Shown here in pieces: positions 1 through 9,000 of a stretch of 16,929 bases of DNA; within the stretch, counting starts at the first letter, position 1, and each line of letters opens with the position of its first letter. Location of the stretch: assembly GCA_016789785.1 (NCBI GenBank), contig JAEUQE010000150.1, positions 1 to 16,929 on the forward strand, in the 5' to 3' direction. The notes under the pieces were generated by a model. The model saw only the letters and a list, made by a program, of their open reading frames with translations, had not been told where the DNA came from and did not search any database. The position numbers were made by a program, and so were the translations under genes. The DNA comes from Bryobacterales bacterium. Lineage in GTDB: Bacteria; Acidobacteriota; Terriglobia; Bryobacterales; Bryobacteraceae.

Positions 1-110
1 CTGGCAAAAACGTGGAAGAAGCCGAAGAGATTCCATTCTTGTTCACGCTGAATCCTATTCTCGCCCTGCTCAGTAATGAAGACCAGGAAAAGTGTCTCAG
101 CTATATTGGC
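1..110 (+). other. Low-GC foreign-looking segment, possible 3' end of an unidentified gene
   Basis: These bases are about 46% GC by hand count, while the following DNA is clearly above 60%. On the plus strand one frame is open from base 3 through 209. Its first part (residues such as EEIPFLFTLNPILALLSNED) looks like ordinary coding sequence, whereas from about base 118 the same frame runs antisense to the truncated DUF4276-like gene and becomes arginine- and alanine-rich nonsense. I do not recognise the sequence. It could be the tail of a gene, an intergenic region or part of a mobile element. Its edge coincides with the break in the neighbouring gene, so it was probably joined by a rearrangement. 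Confidence 0.3.
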
Positions 111-322
111 ACGGAGGGCGCGACCACCCGGTCCGCCGCTCTCGGTCCAGACAGCAGGTTGTTGACCACCCGGCGCAACTTGTCGCCGGCCGGAATTCGG
201 CCGTCGTAAGGCAGCGGGTCGATGTTCGGTTTCGCGCCGAGAAGCCGCGTTCGCAGGAAATCCCTCAAAAACGGCAGGAACGCCTTCTCAGTCTTTCCTT
301 CCATAATGAGGGCGATTTTCAC
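101..322 (-). pseudogene. DUF4276-like protein (putative TOPRIM-like), 3'-truncated
   Basis: The start is GTG at 322-320, overlapping the ATPase stop as GTGA, so the two were translationally coupled. The N-terminus VKIALIMEGKTEKAFLPFL resembles the opening of DUF4276 family proteins. The EGKTE element resembles the glutamate motif of TOPRIM-like nucleases found beside OLD-type ATPases; that relation is from family memory. About 68 residues look genuine, ending near RAADRVVA. The frame then runs into PSVPI and a TAG at 101-103. Family members as I recall them are much longer and continue with a conserved aspartate-containing segment absent here. The loss coincides with a GC change near base 118, which points to a recombination or deletion break rather than a point mutation. 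The product is probably non-functional. Confidence 0.7.
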
Positions 323-1467
323 GCACGCCCTCCCATGCGTCCCATCCGCCACACTTCGTCCAGACTGTACTCGGCGAGCCATGTTTCGAGGTCCATGGAG
401 TCGGCCCAGGTTGCGGTGGCGCCGCCGTTCTCATCAATGTCCATGACCACCACTTCCTCCGGGCGCAGGAAGCGAATGAAGCGGTCGGAATGGGTGGCGA
501 CAATCAACTGAGTCCGGTTCGCGGCCTCCCGCATCAGGTCCGCGAGCAGGCTCAGGAGTTCCGGGTGCAGGCTCACCTCCGGCTCATCGATCATGGTAAT
601 CGTGGAAAGCGCCGGGCTTTGCAGAAGGGAAGCCAGCCAGAGGAACCGCAGCGTTCCTTCCGACAACTCACTGATGTAGAGCGGCTTTCGGAAGCCCTTG
701 TCTTTCCAGGTCAGCGACAACATGCCTGCGGCGACCGGCGGAAAGTTCAGAGACTCGAACGTAGGAAAGGCGCTGTGCAAGGCGTCGACCACAGCTTCGA
801 ACCGATCCCGATCCGTCTCGCGGAGGTAATACAGGTAAGGCACCAGATCCTCTCCGTCCGCGCCCGGCAGTGTCGCCGGCTTCATGGCTTGAGGCAGTTT
901 CACGGGAGCGCGAGGGCCGACGTCCAACACATGGTATTGCGTGGCCGTCGCGAGAATCCGGCGCATCTCCTCCGGCTGACGGAACATCTTCGGGACCTGG
1001 GAAAGCGACGTTTCCACCGCGTTGTGTTCCCACTCCGGCCGGACCAGGCGATTCTGTTCGATCTCGTAGTAGCGGATGTCGCTTTCGGTGGAGTCAATGT
1101 GTTTGAAGGGTTGGGCGTACCCCTCCCTCGCCTGGCACAGCATCTCCCTGGAGATCGCGTAGCCGGTGGACTGCGGCCTCAGGTGAACCTCATACTCCAG
1201 CGGCTGGTGCCCCGGCACATCCATGTCCACCAGCAGCGACAGTTCTTCCGCCCGGTCGCGCGTCAACAAACTGGTGATCCCGCCGAATTGCGACAGGGTC
1301 TCGTTCAGCTTCCCCGAGGCCGACGCGGAAAGAAGGGAAAACGCATCCAGCAGCGACGATTTTCCCACTCCGTTTGCGCCGATCAGAACCATGAAGGGCC
1401 TGACGGAAAGGTGAACGTCTTCCAACCGTCGGAACCCGCTGATCTTGATTCGATTGATCTTGCTCAC
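319..1467 (-). CDS. AAA family ATPase (ABC/RecF/OLD-like), associated with a defence-type cassette
   Basis: The 382-residue protein is a soluble ATPase of the AAA_21/RecF-like type. It shows a Walker A loop GANGVGKSS near residues 30-38, an ABC-like signature LSEGTLR near 268, a Walker B TMIDEPEVSLHP near 291-302 and a switch histidine in IVATHSD near 322-328. All catalytic elements are present, and length is normal for single-gene ATPases paired with a small nuclease-like partner. I chose the GTG at 1467 because AGGAGG lies four bases upstream and the true homology begins at VSKINRIKISGF. The longer reading from 1626 adds arginine-rich translation of the upstream gene in another frame. Both ends overlap neighbours (upstream TGA in GTGA, downstream GTG in GTGA), so this is the middle gene of a former operon. 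Such ATPases with DUF4276 partners occur in anti-phage and toxin-type modules. Here both partners are broken, so the gene may be drifting. Confidence 0.88.
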   Translation of the reverse strand: MSKINRIKISGFRRLEDVHLSVRPFMVLIGANGVGKSSLLDAFSLLSASASGKLNETLSQFGGITSLLTRDRAEELSLLVDMDVPGHQPLEYEVHLRPQSTGYAISREMLCQAREGYAQPFKHIDSTESDIRYYEIEQNRLVRPEWEHNAVETSLSQVPKMFRQPEEMRRILATATQYHVLDVGPRAPVKLPQAMKPATLPGADGEDLVPYLYYLRETDRDRFEAVVDALHSAFPTFESLNFPPVAAGMLSLTWKDKGFRKPLYISELSEGTLRFLWLASLLQSPALSTITMIDEPEVSLHPELLSLLADLMREAANRTQLIVATHSDRFIRFLRPEEVVVMDIDENGGATATWADSMDLETWLAEYSLDEVWRMGRMGGRA

Positions 1468-1843
1468 GATTCCTCCTCGGCGGCGGCCGCGTTCCGCTTG
1501 CCAAGGCCGCTCGTCTTTTTCTTCGCGCCGGGCGCGGACGTTTCGAACAGGTCCTCCAGCCCATGGGCGATGGCGATCGAACGGTCCCTGTTGCCCCCGC
1601 GCACGCGATCCGGTCAGATCGTGCACGCAAGGTGGGCCCGGTCGTACTTACCCTTGGCAAGGCTCCTCCAGCGCGCCTCGGTCTGCTTTTGGCCAGCCGT
1701 GACGGCTTCGACAGGCCGTTCTCCCGCCGGGTTCACTGTCGTGTAACTCAGCCCAGTTGGTGTGCGAGGTCCTCCTGGCTCATCGTGAGCTGGCGGCGGA
1801 TTTCCTTCACAAACGCCGGGACCGTCCGAGGCTCTGTCGCCAT
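1464..1843 (-). pseudogene. Degraded fusion of an XRE-type HTH N-terminus to the C-terminus of another coding region
   Basis: From ATG at 1843, preceded by GGAGG eight bases upstream, the minus strand reads MATEPRTVPAFVKEIRRQL and then MSQEDLAHQLG. This is a clear XRE-type helix-turn-helix start of the kind found ahead of DNA methyltransferase or helicase genes in restriction-type operons. A TGA at 1750-1748 stops it. One base shift gives LSYTTVN, and a second shift near 1730 gives RRENGLSKPSRLAKS, completing the HTH. Beyond about 1670 the sequence changes to a different coding remnant: EARWRSLAKGKYDRAHLA, then VHDLTGSRARG after a shift near 1627, then NRDRSIAIAHGLEDLFETS after a shift near 1596. 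It ends at TGA 1466-1464, overlapping the ATPase start. I infer a large central deletion plus at least four small indels. The C-terminal part is not identified. If functional at all, only a truncated 30-residue peptide would be made. Confidence 0.72.
1471..1478 (-). promoter_or_regulatory. Ribosome binding site of the ATPase gene
   Basis: The minus strand reads GAGGAGGA just before the GTG at 1467. It lies inside the 3' end of the upstream coding remnant. It decides the start, since the upstream ATG at 1626 has no comparable site. Confidence 0.75.
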
Positions 1844-2014
1844 TCGCTGCGCCTCCGGCCCGTGTGCTGGACCACCGGCCGATGTTCGAGTTTAACAACG
1901 AATGTTACATCATCCGCAAGGCCGGAGGGAAGGCTGATGATGGGTGGCGAGAGGGGATCGGTCAGGCGCCGAATTTTTCTCATGCTTTGCCAACGGGCGC
2001 CGATGAGGTTGTTG

Positions 2015-4054
2015 ATGCGAGGCGGATTGTGCTCACTTCTTCTACCCCTTACGGTGGTATTACTGATTGCTCTGCCTTTATCCCTGTTCGCCCGGGTCCA
2101 CTACTCCGCCTCCTCTTCTCAGATCACCCTCCACTACGAAACTTCTTCCCGCGAACCCTGCATTGTGGAGGCCAGCACCGAACCGCAACTGTCGCCACTG
2201 CTGCTTGGGGTCGACCCGATCCTGCTGCCCGGCAGCAACTCCGATGAGCGTTACCTCCATCTGCGTTCGGGCACCCGCCGCACTTTCGTCTTGGGCTCGC
2301 CCATTCCTGGTCTGGCGGCCCGGGCCTGGATCGGCGGACGCGAGGCGCCGCTGTGGCTGCAACCCTCCCGGGTCCACCATATCCGCGTGACTTGCGAGGA
2401 CTTTCGTTGGGAGGGGGTGGCGCGCACGGAGCCCGGCACGTCGCTCGGAGCAGGTGGCGATCTCGAAGCCTCCAACTCCTGCGCGCGATTTCTCGTATCG
2501 GGCTCGTGGTTTCCCGCCAACTCGGCCGCCTACGCAGCCGCAGTCGACGCGCCGCCGGGCTGTGCGTGGCAGGCTGCGACCGGCGCTTCCTGGATCCTCG
2601 TCACCGCGAACTCGGGCAACGGTGCGGGCCAAGTGTCTTTCACATTGGAGGCGAACACTGGCCCCATGCGATCGAGCGCCATTCTGCTCGATGGCCAGAT
2701 CTATGCAATCCGGCAACTGGGCGCATCGGAGGCTTGTGTCTATCAAATCAGCGCTCCAGCCACCGGCGTACCTGCCGTTGGGGGTGGGTACGTGATCGCC
2801 GTTCAAACTTCGCCTGGTTGTTCCTGGAGTGCCGTCAGTCCGGCGGACTGGATCCGGGTGCTCGACGGACAGCGAGGAAGCGGATCAGGAACCGTCACCA
2901 TCGCGGTCGACCCGAATCCAGGCAACGTGCGCGCAACCGAACTGCTGATCGCGGGACAGGCGCTTCGCATCGATCAGTTCGCCGGAGCGTGTACTGTCCG
3001 CCTGGCACCGCCATCTGCTGGGCCCTCGCCAATTGGACCCGCCTCACTGCCGGCCTCGGGCGGTACCTACGAACTGCATGTGCAGGCGAACTCGGGCTGC
3101 GAGTGGTCCTCATCGACAAACGCTTCCTGGATTCGAATTTCTTCGGGATTCGGAGGCAGCGGACCTGGTGTGATTCGATATTCCGTGGAACCCAATGGGC
3201 CGCAGGAACGGTCTGCGCAGATCAGCGCCGGAGCGGTGTCGGCGACCATCCGGCAGGAGGCAGCCGCCTGCAACTTCCGTCTCAACACGGCATCCTCATG
3301 GTTTCCTCCCTCCGGCGGCACTTACAAGATCGACCTGACCGCGCCCGATGCATGTCCATGGTCGGCGACCTCGCCGGTTACGTGGGCGCGTCTCACGGCT
3401 GTCTCGCCGAAGCCCGGCGGCTTTCTGATCAGCGTGCAACTCGAGGAGAACTGGTACGCCGCTCGCACGGCATCCCTGCGAATAGCAGGAGTTGCGTATC
3501 AGTTACAGCAGACAGGACACGGCTGGCCACCGGGGTGTTCGATCCGGCTTGGCAGTGGACCCTCCACCTGGTTTCCGGCCAATACGGGGCAATCGCCCTC
3601 GACGCTGACCGTCTCCGCCCCGGCCGGGTGCGCCTGGACCGCGGCGTCCAATGCGCCATGGCTGCGGATCACCAGTGGCGAAGCGGGCGTTGGATCCGGC
3701 GCCCTCACTTACCTGGTGCAGAGTAACAGCGGTGGTACGCGATCGGCTGCAATTACAGTTGGTCTACAGCGTTTCGTGGTGAATCAATCAGGAGCGAGTT
3801 GCGACTTTTTCCTCAGTTACTCCGAATCGTGGTTTCCCGCTGCCGGCGGTTTGTTCGAGGTCGCGGCTACCGGGCCCCCGGAGTGCTCCTACACGGCAGC
3901 CAGCGCGGCGCCGTGGATTCAGGATGTCGCACCCGCGAGCGGCAGCGGCTCGGCCGTCATTCGATTTCGTCTCGAACGGAATGGCACTGGCGCGTCACGT
4001 GAAGGGCAACTCGACATTGGCGGCAAGAAAGTCACGGTTCGTCAGTCGCCTTGA
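2015..4054 (+). CDS. Secreted protein with six tandem BACON domains
   Basis: The predicted protein has 679 residues. Residues 1-26 form a signal peptide with a long hydrophobic core ending LPLSLFA. A region of about 130 residues follows that resembles the Fn3-like domain often placed ahead of BACON repeats in acidobacterial proteins. From about residue 156 to the end there are six repeats of roughly 87 residues. Each opens with a cysteine (CARFL, CVYQI, CTVRL, CNFRL, CSIRL, CDFFL), has a second cysteine in C-x-W or C-x-Y, a W-I/L/A segment and a Gly/Ser-rich turn such as GSGSG. BACON domains are immunoglobulin-like and linked to carbohydrate or mucin binding; no catalytic domain is present, so a surface or matrix binding role is inferred. 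I chose ATG 2015 because TGAGG lies six bases upstream and it gives a compact signal peptide. ATG 1937 (with GGAGG) and ATG 2003 remain possible. The gene converges on the regulator gene with a 22-base gap. Confidence 0.85.
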   Translation: MRGGLCSLLLPLTVVLLIALPLSLFARVHYSASSSQITLHYETSSREPCIVEASTEPQLSPLLLGVDPILLPGSNSDERYLHLRSGTRRTFVLGSPIPGLAARAWIGGREAPLWLQPSRVHHIRVTCEDFRWEGVARTEPGTSLGAGGDLEASNSCARFLVSGSWFPANSAAYAAAVDAPPGCAWQAATGASWILVTANSGNGAGQVSFTLEANTGPMRSSAILLDGQIYAIRQLGASEACVYQISAPATGVPAVGGGYVIAVQTSPGCSWSAVSPADWIRVLDGQRGSGSGTVTIAVDPNPGNVRATELLIAGQALRIDQFAGACTVRLAPPSAGPSPIGPASLPASGGTYELHVQANSGCEWSSSTNASWIRISSGFGGSGPGVIRYSVEPNGPQERSAQISAGAVSATIRQEAAACNFRLNTASSWFPPSGGTYKIDLTAPDACPWSATSPVTWARLTAVSPKPGGFLISVQLEENWYAARTASLRIAGVAYQLQQTGHGWPPGCSIRLGSGPSTWFPANTGQSPSTLTVSAPAGCAWTAASNAPWLRITSGEAGVGSGALTYLVQSNSGGTRSAAITVGLQRFVVNQSGASCDFFLSYSESWFPAAGGLFEVAATGPPECSYTAASAAPWIQDVAPASGSGSAVIRFRLERNGTGASREGQLDIGGKKVTVRQSP

Positions 4055-4076
4055 CGGGTCTCACCGGCTAGCGCGG

Positions 4077-5747
4077 CTACGGGGTTTCATCGAGGATTTC
4101 CACAGCATTCACGCAAGCGTAGTTCGCCTGAGGGGTAAACTCGATCACGAGCTTACCCAGCGCATCGGGCTCGATGCCGCCGAAAGAGCGCACGATGCCC
4201 TTTTGAGCGCCGCCGGCTTCTTTGAAGATGTCGAAATCGTTCAACAAAGGCCGCCGGTTGCAGGCGACGCCGAACACGCGGCTCTTCACACCACCCGCGC
4301 CCGGCATGCTTGGCCCGAACCAGGTCTCGGCGAATGAGAAGGTGATGCGATAGCGTCCCGGTCCCACCGGGATCCGGTATGCGAAGTTGCCGTATCGCTC
4401 GCCCCGGAACCGCTCGCCGTCCTGGCTGGCTGACGGCGCCTGTGCGCGTGTGATTTGCTGACCGCCGAATACAAAGGCATCCGGCCGCCAGACGTTTCCT
4501 TCGCCGTCGCGATGAGGCTCGCCTCGCGACACCATCCGGATGGGGTGCATGTGCCGCTCGCGCAGCATGGGCCGGAGAAGAATCGCATTCACAAAGGCCC
4601 GGCTGTTGGGATTGTTGTTGGGAAGGGACTGAAACTCGATCCGGATTTTGCCGTCTTTGGCTGGACGCACATCCTTAAACACGCGGGCCGTTGCGCGATT
4701 GATGCCCGCCGCGTCGTTAATCACGTCGAATGCGCCCAACACAATCTGACCGTTCAGCAGCACGTTGAACACACGCGAACTCTCGCCACCTCCCAGCGGG
4801 TTGCCCTCTCCGAATTGCGTTTCGGCGAACATCAGGTGCACCTCGTGGGGCCGCGGCTCCACGGGGATCTCATAGCGGAAATCGCCTTCCCGGGCGCCGG
4901 AATACACGTTCGCATCGTAGCCGATGACGGGACTTTGCGAGAGTGTTGCCTCGCCGCCGGTGAAGTAGCGATCGCCCTCCCAGGTTGATCCGTAACGGTC
5001 GCGATATCTTCCCGGCCCGCGGCCCGCCAGGATGCGGATCTCGGTGTCCTGCCCCGAAACCGGTCTCGCCGCCACTTTGGCTGCGCTGGGATCCGGAGCA
5101 GGCGACTGTACCGTCGACACTCCGGGCGACGGCTGAAAGCCGCGGGTGATGAGCACCGCCGCCGCTGCCAGCAGCACGATTCCGGCAACAATGCCCCACA
5201 CCGGCCAGACACGCCGGGCGGGCGCGGGAGGTGCGCTCGTTGCCGGGTTCACCGCCGGTCTGACTGGCGCAAGTGCGCCCGGTTGCGCCAGCGCCGGGGT
5301 GTCAGGTTCCTGGGTTCCTGGCGCTGCGGAGTCCACTGCTAACAGCGCCATCGCTTCTGGCGCCTCCATCGGGACCTCGCCAGCGGAGTTCTCCTCCACT
5401 GACACCTGACGGAAGCGGAACTCCGGCACGTAGCCGCCTTCCGGCAGCACGATCTCCACAGGCAGCCCGCTGCCCTCCGAGGCGTAGTACTCGCGCAGGC
5501 GCTTCCGCAGACGGTGCGCTTCCACGCGGACGATCGAGTCCTTCTTCTGGTCGAAGCTCGCGGGCCGGCCCAGAGCCTCAACCGCGACGTTATATTCTTT
5601 GATCTGATCAACAGCGCCGTCGAAGTACTTGCCGCACACGTACCGCAACAGGCGTTCCAGGTTTGGAGCCCGCTGCAAGAGTCCGGATGCAAGCAACTGC
5701 TCGTAAGCCTCGCGTTCCTCAGCTCTTCGAGGCTGGCTGGCCAGCAT
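4077..5747 (-). CDS. Membrane-anchored winged-helix regulator with two malectin-like domains
   Basis: The 556-residue protein starts with a domain (about 10-112) matching the winged-helix-like region common in Acidobacteria and some rhizobia, with the hallmarks IKEYNVAVEALGRP, DSIVRVEAHRLRKRLREYY and LPEGGYVPEF. A Pro/Ala-rich linker leads to one transmembrane helix (about 181-201, WPVWGIVAGIVLLAAAAVLI). Outside the membrane lie two malectin-like beta-sandwich domains, about 235-393 and 402-553. Both contain the FAET(Q/W)FG element and a VFNV/VFGV strand. This is the ToxR/CadC plan: cytoplasmic DNA-binding head, periplasmic ligand-binding tail. Malectin folds bind carbohydrates such as di-glucose, so a glycan sensor is inferred. 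The ATG at 5747 has GAGAGGG just upstream and a TATAAT box 23 bases away. The gene is divergent from the TonB receptor gene, its likely target, and convergent with the BACON gene. Confidence 0.82.
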   Translation of the reverse strand: MLASQPRRAEEREAYEQLLASGLLQRAPNLERLLRYVCGKYFDGAVDQIKEYNVAVEALGRPASFDQKKDSIVRVEAHRLRKRLREYYASEGSGLPVEIVLPEGGYVPEFRFRQVSVEENSAGEVPMEAPEAMALLAVDSAAPGTQEPDTPALAQPGALAPVRPAVNPATSAPPAPARRVWPVWGIVAGIVLLAAAAVLITRGFQPSPGVSTVQSPAPDPSAAKVAARPVSGQDTEIRILAGRGPGRYRDRYGSTWEGDRYFTGGEATLSQSPVIGYDANVYSGAREGDFRYEIPVEPRPHEVHLMFAETQFGEGNPLGGGESSRVFNVLLNGQIVLGAFDVINDAAGINRATARVFKDVRPAKDGKIRIEFQSLPNNNPNSRAFVNAILLRPMLRERHMHPIRMVSRGEPHRDGEGNVWRPDAFVFGGQQITRAQAPSASQDGERFRGERYGNFAYRIPVGPGRYRITFSFAETWFGPSMPGAGGVKSRVFGVACNRRPLLNDFDIFKEAGGAQKGIVRSFGGIEPDALGKLVIEFTPQANYACVNAVEILDETP

Positions 5748-5770
5748 ATACCCTCTCCCCGTCCCGGTCG

Positions 5771-5776
5771 ATTATA
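5771..5776 (-). promoter_or_regulatory. Candidate -10 box of the regulator gene
   Basis: The minus strand reads a perfect TATAAT here, 23 bases before the ATG at 5747, giving a short 5' leader. The -35 is weak: TTGGTT at 5800-5795 with an 18-base spacer. That weak -35 lies inside the inverted repeat at 5792-5815, so a protein bound there would be expected to block or help this promoter. Confidence 0.5.
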
Positions 5777-5791
5777 CCCTATTAACGACCT

Positions 5792-5815
5792 CGCAACCAA
5801 GTAGAAATGGTTGCG
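5792..5815. promoter_or_regulatory. Perfect inverted repeat, candidate operator
   Basis: CGCAACCA (5792-5799) is followed by eight bases and then TGGTTGCG (5808-5815), a perfect 8+8 dyad. It lies in the intergenic region shared by the regulator and TonB receptor genes and overlaps the proposed -35 of the regulator. Nearby are TTAACG at 5782 and 5849 and TAACCG at 5817, 5860 and 5873, which could be direct-repeat half-sites for a winged-helix protein. No T-run follows, so a terminator is unlikely. Confidence 0.45.
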
Positions 5816-6021
5816 TTAACCGTCGCTCAAGTGTTTGAAAAGAAAAAGTTAACGAGGCGTAACCGTTCGCAATAACCGCTTTATCCTTGGCTGGGGGCTT
5901 CCGAGCGAACTAAACTCTTCAAGCAGTAGTTTTCTGATTTCCGGCACACGAGGGGCACTCACCTGCCGGGTCATCTCGATTCCCAAATTCGTTCTTCGTC
6001 CGCAGTGAATTACTGGACGGT

Positions 6022-6028
6022 AAAGGAG
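6022..6028 (+). promoter_or_regulatory. Ribosome binding site deciding a TTG start
   Basis: AAAGGAG sits seven bases before TTG at 6036. No ATG or GTG lies at a usable distance, and the signal peptide of the TonB receptor begins directly at this TTG, so a TTG start is well supported. Confidence 0.75.
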
Positions 6029-6035
6029 TTCCAAG

Positions 6036-9000
6036 TTGCACCGAACCACTCGCTTCCGCGTGCTGGTGATCACAGCTCTGATCATCCTGAGCGCCAGCCT
6101 CGCCTTCGCCCAGCAAGTCACTGGGTCACTCAGTGCCATCGTCGTCGACAAGAGCGGTGCGGTCATCCCCAATGCGAAGATTACGATGACCAATGAGCTT
6201 TCGGGAGACATCCGCCGCAGTACGACGAACCAGGATGGGTACTTTTCGATCAGCGGTGTCTTCCCTGGTACTTATACGGTCCAGGTGGAGGCCAACGGAT
6301 TCAGCACCTATATCGCCAAGCGGGTGACCTTCAACCCCGGCGACCGCCGCACGCTACCGGACATCACGCTCGACGTCGCCGCCACGGGAACCACCGTCGA
6401 GGTCAGCGGCGTGCTGGAAGAACTGACGCCGGTCGACTCGGGAGAGAAGGCCGCGGTCATCACGCAGAAGCAGTTGCAGAACGTCGCGGTGGTCAGCCGC
6501 AGCGCCGCCGAGTTCATCAAGATCCTTCCCGGCATGGTCCCGACCCCGGGCATTGAGAATCGCAACGGCTGGAACGGTGAGAACATCGGCATCAATGGCA
6601 ATGGCGACGGCGGGAAGCAGAGCGCGATCGGCAACTACTCGGCCAACGGAACACCCACTGGGGCACTGGTGATCAACGCGGACGGTGCACAGGTGGACGA
6701 TCCTGGCTGCAACTGCGCCACGCCGGTCAATCCGAACCCCGACATGATCGCCGAGATGAAGATTCAGACGTCGAACTTCGCCGCCGAGAACTCGCGCGGT
6801 CCGGTGGTGATCAACGCGATTACCAAGTCGGGCGGCAAGGACTTCCACGGCAGCGCTTACTTCTCCGCGCGGCACTTCTCCATGAACTCGAACTACGCGG
6901 AGTTCAACGCCCGCGGCATCGCGCGTCCGAACAACAAGTATTACTTCCCTGGCGGCAACATCAGCGGCCCGGTGGTGCTTCCCAAGACCAACTTCAACAA
7001 GAACCGCGACAAGATGTTCTTCTTCGCGGGATTTGAAGCTTACCGCCAGACGATCGACACGGGCTTGCTGCAGTCGATCGTGCCCACCGAGCAGATGCGC
7101 AACGGCGACTTTTCCAATACTGCCTATCTCGACTCGATTGGCCGGCGCTTCGGCGCTGCCGGTGGCGCGCTCGACCCGGTGCGCTTCCCCGGCAGCCGCA
7201 TTCCCGCCTCGCAGATCGAGCCAGGCATGCGCCGCCTGCTGGCACTTACGCCGCTGCCCAATATCGACCCCGCAGGCGCCGGTCAGAGCTATAACTGGGC
7301 ACAAGCTCTTACTCTTGACCAGAACATGTATCAGTTCACCGGCAAGGTGGATTACAACTTCTCCGACTACACCAAGCTCTACGTCCGCTACAACCTGCAG
7401 AACGAAGTACAGCCCTTCCCGATCCAGTTGTGGTGGCGCAACGCCGGCGCGGTCCCCATGCCGTCCGCGGTGGAAGGCAAGAATCGGAGTGATTCGATTG
7501 CCGCCAACCTGACCAAGGTGCTGAGCCCGTCGCTCACCAACGAGTTCGTCTTCGGCTACACCTTCGTCGACTTCCCGAATCAGTATCAGGATTATTCGAA
7601 GATGACCCGCGCCTCGAACAATTTCCCTTACCGCGGCATCTTCCGCCAGGACGACAAGATTCCTGGATTCCTGAGTTGGGCGGCGCCTACCGCGGGCATG
7701 TGGCTTGCCGGCGGCTTCGACCCGATCCTGTTCGCCACCAAGCACCTGTTCACGGTCAGCGATAACCTGTCGAAGGTGGTGGGGACGCACACCATGAAAT
7801 TCGGTGGTTATTACGGCTACGTCGTTAACAAGCAGCCCGGAAATGAGCCGTCGGCGGGTCTGATTCAATTTTCGCCCTGGCATGGGAACCATTCGGGGAA
7901 CTTACTTGCCGACATGGTGGCCGGTCTTGCGAGCGACTACACGGAAAACTCACGCCAGATCGTGCGCGACATGGGATGGGGCGAGTTCGCGTTCTTCGCG
8001 CAGGACAACTGGAAGATTACCAAGCGCTTCACGCTGGAGTACGGCATGCGGTTCCAGCACATCCAGCCCTGGACGGCCCGAAACGGTATCGGCATTGCGA
8101 CATGGGTTCCGCAGTCCTACTCGCAGAACGCCCCCGCAAGCCAGTTCCCAGGTGTGCTCTGGAACGCCAAGGACAAGAGCGTTTCTCTCGCCGGATGGGG
8201 TTCACGCCCGTTGTTCTATGCGCCTCGCATCAGCGCCGCGTTCGACATCTTCGGCAACGGATCCACCGTGTTCCGCGGCGGGTTTGGGACCTTCGTGTTC
8301 CACGACCCACAGCTTGCCTCCGGCGCGATGGATCTGCCGGGCGGCGTGCGGCGCTACAACGTCGGCGGTGGTGTGACGCTCCCCGGTATTGATGCGATCC
8401 AGTCTCAGGGCGACCTCGTATTCGGCGGCGAAGCTGTGGATGCGGCGGACAACCGTCAGAATGTAACCCACAGTTACAGTGCCACGATTTCCCAGCGTCT
8501 GCGCGGCCGCAACTTACTCGAGGTGGCCTGGGTGGGGAACCGTACCCGGAACCTGATCAACAACGGCGAATTGCGCAACGTCAACAAGGTGCCGATCGGC
8601 GCCATGCTCGCGAATCCGACTGGCAACGCAAACGACTTCCGTCCGCTGCGGCAGTACCAGGCGCTCAACGTCTTCAGCCATAACTTCTATTCGAACTATG
8701 ACTCGCTGCAGACGTCGCTCACGCGCCAGGCCGGTAACTTCTTCTATACTCTGTCGTACACGTGGTCGAAGGCGATGGGCATCGGCCAGGTGCTGGACGG
8801 TTTCAATCTCGACAATAACTACGGACCGCTCGGCTTTGACCGTACGCACGTGTTCTCCAGTACCTACGTTTACACGCTGCCAAACTTCGTCAAGACCGGC
8901 AGTAAGTTCGCCAAGGGCGCGGTGAATGGCTGGCAGATTTCGGGAGTAATTCAGGCATGGAGCGGCCCGAACCTGCAGCAAAATTCGCAAGACGGCAATT

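Noticed and set aside
490..1746. 418-codon open frame on the plus strand
   Set aside because: It is antisense to the ATPase, rich in Arg, Gln and His, has no motif, and the opposite strand has full Walker motifs.
2353..3726. 457-codon open frame on the plus strand in a second frame
   Set aside because: It overlaps the BACON repeats in another frame and is Arg-rich with no repeated domain signal.
6354..7892. 512-codon open frame on the minus strand
   Set aside because: It lies wholly antisense within the TonB receptor gene, and its Val/Arg/Glu-rich composition is that of a mirror frame.
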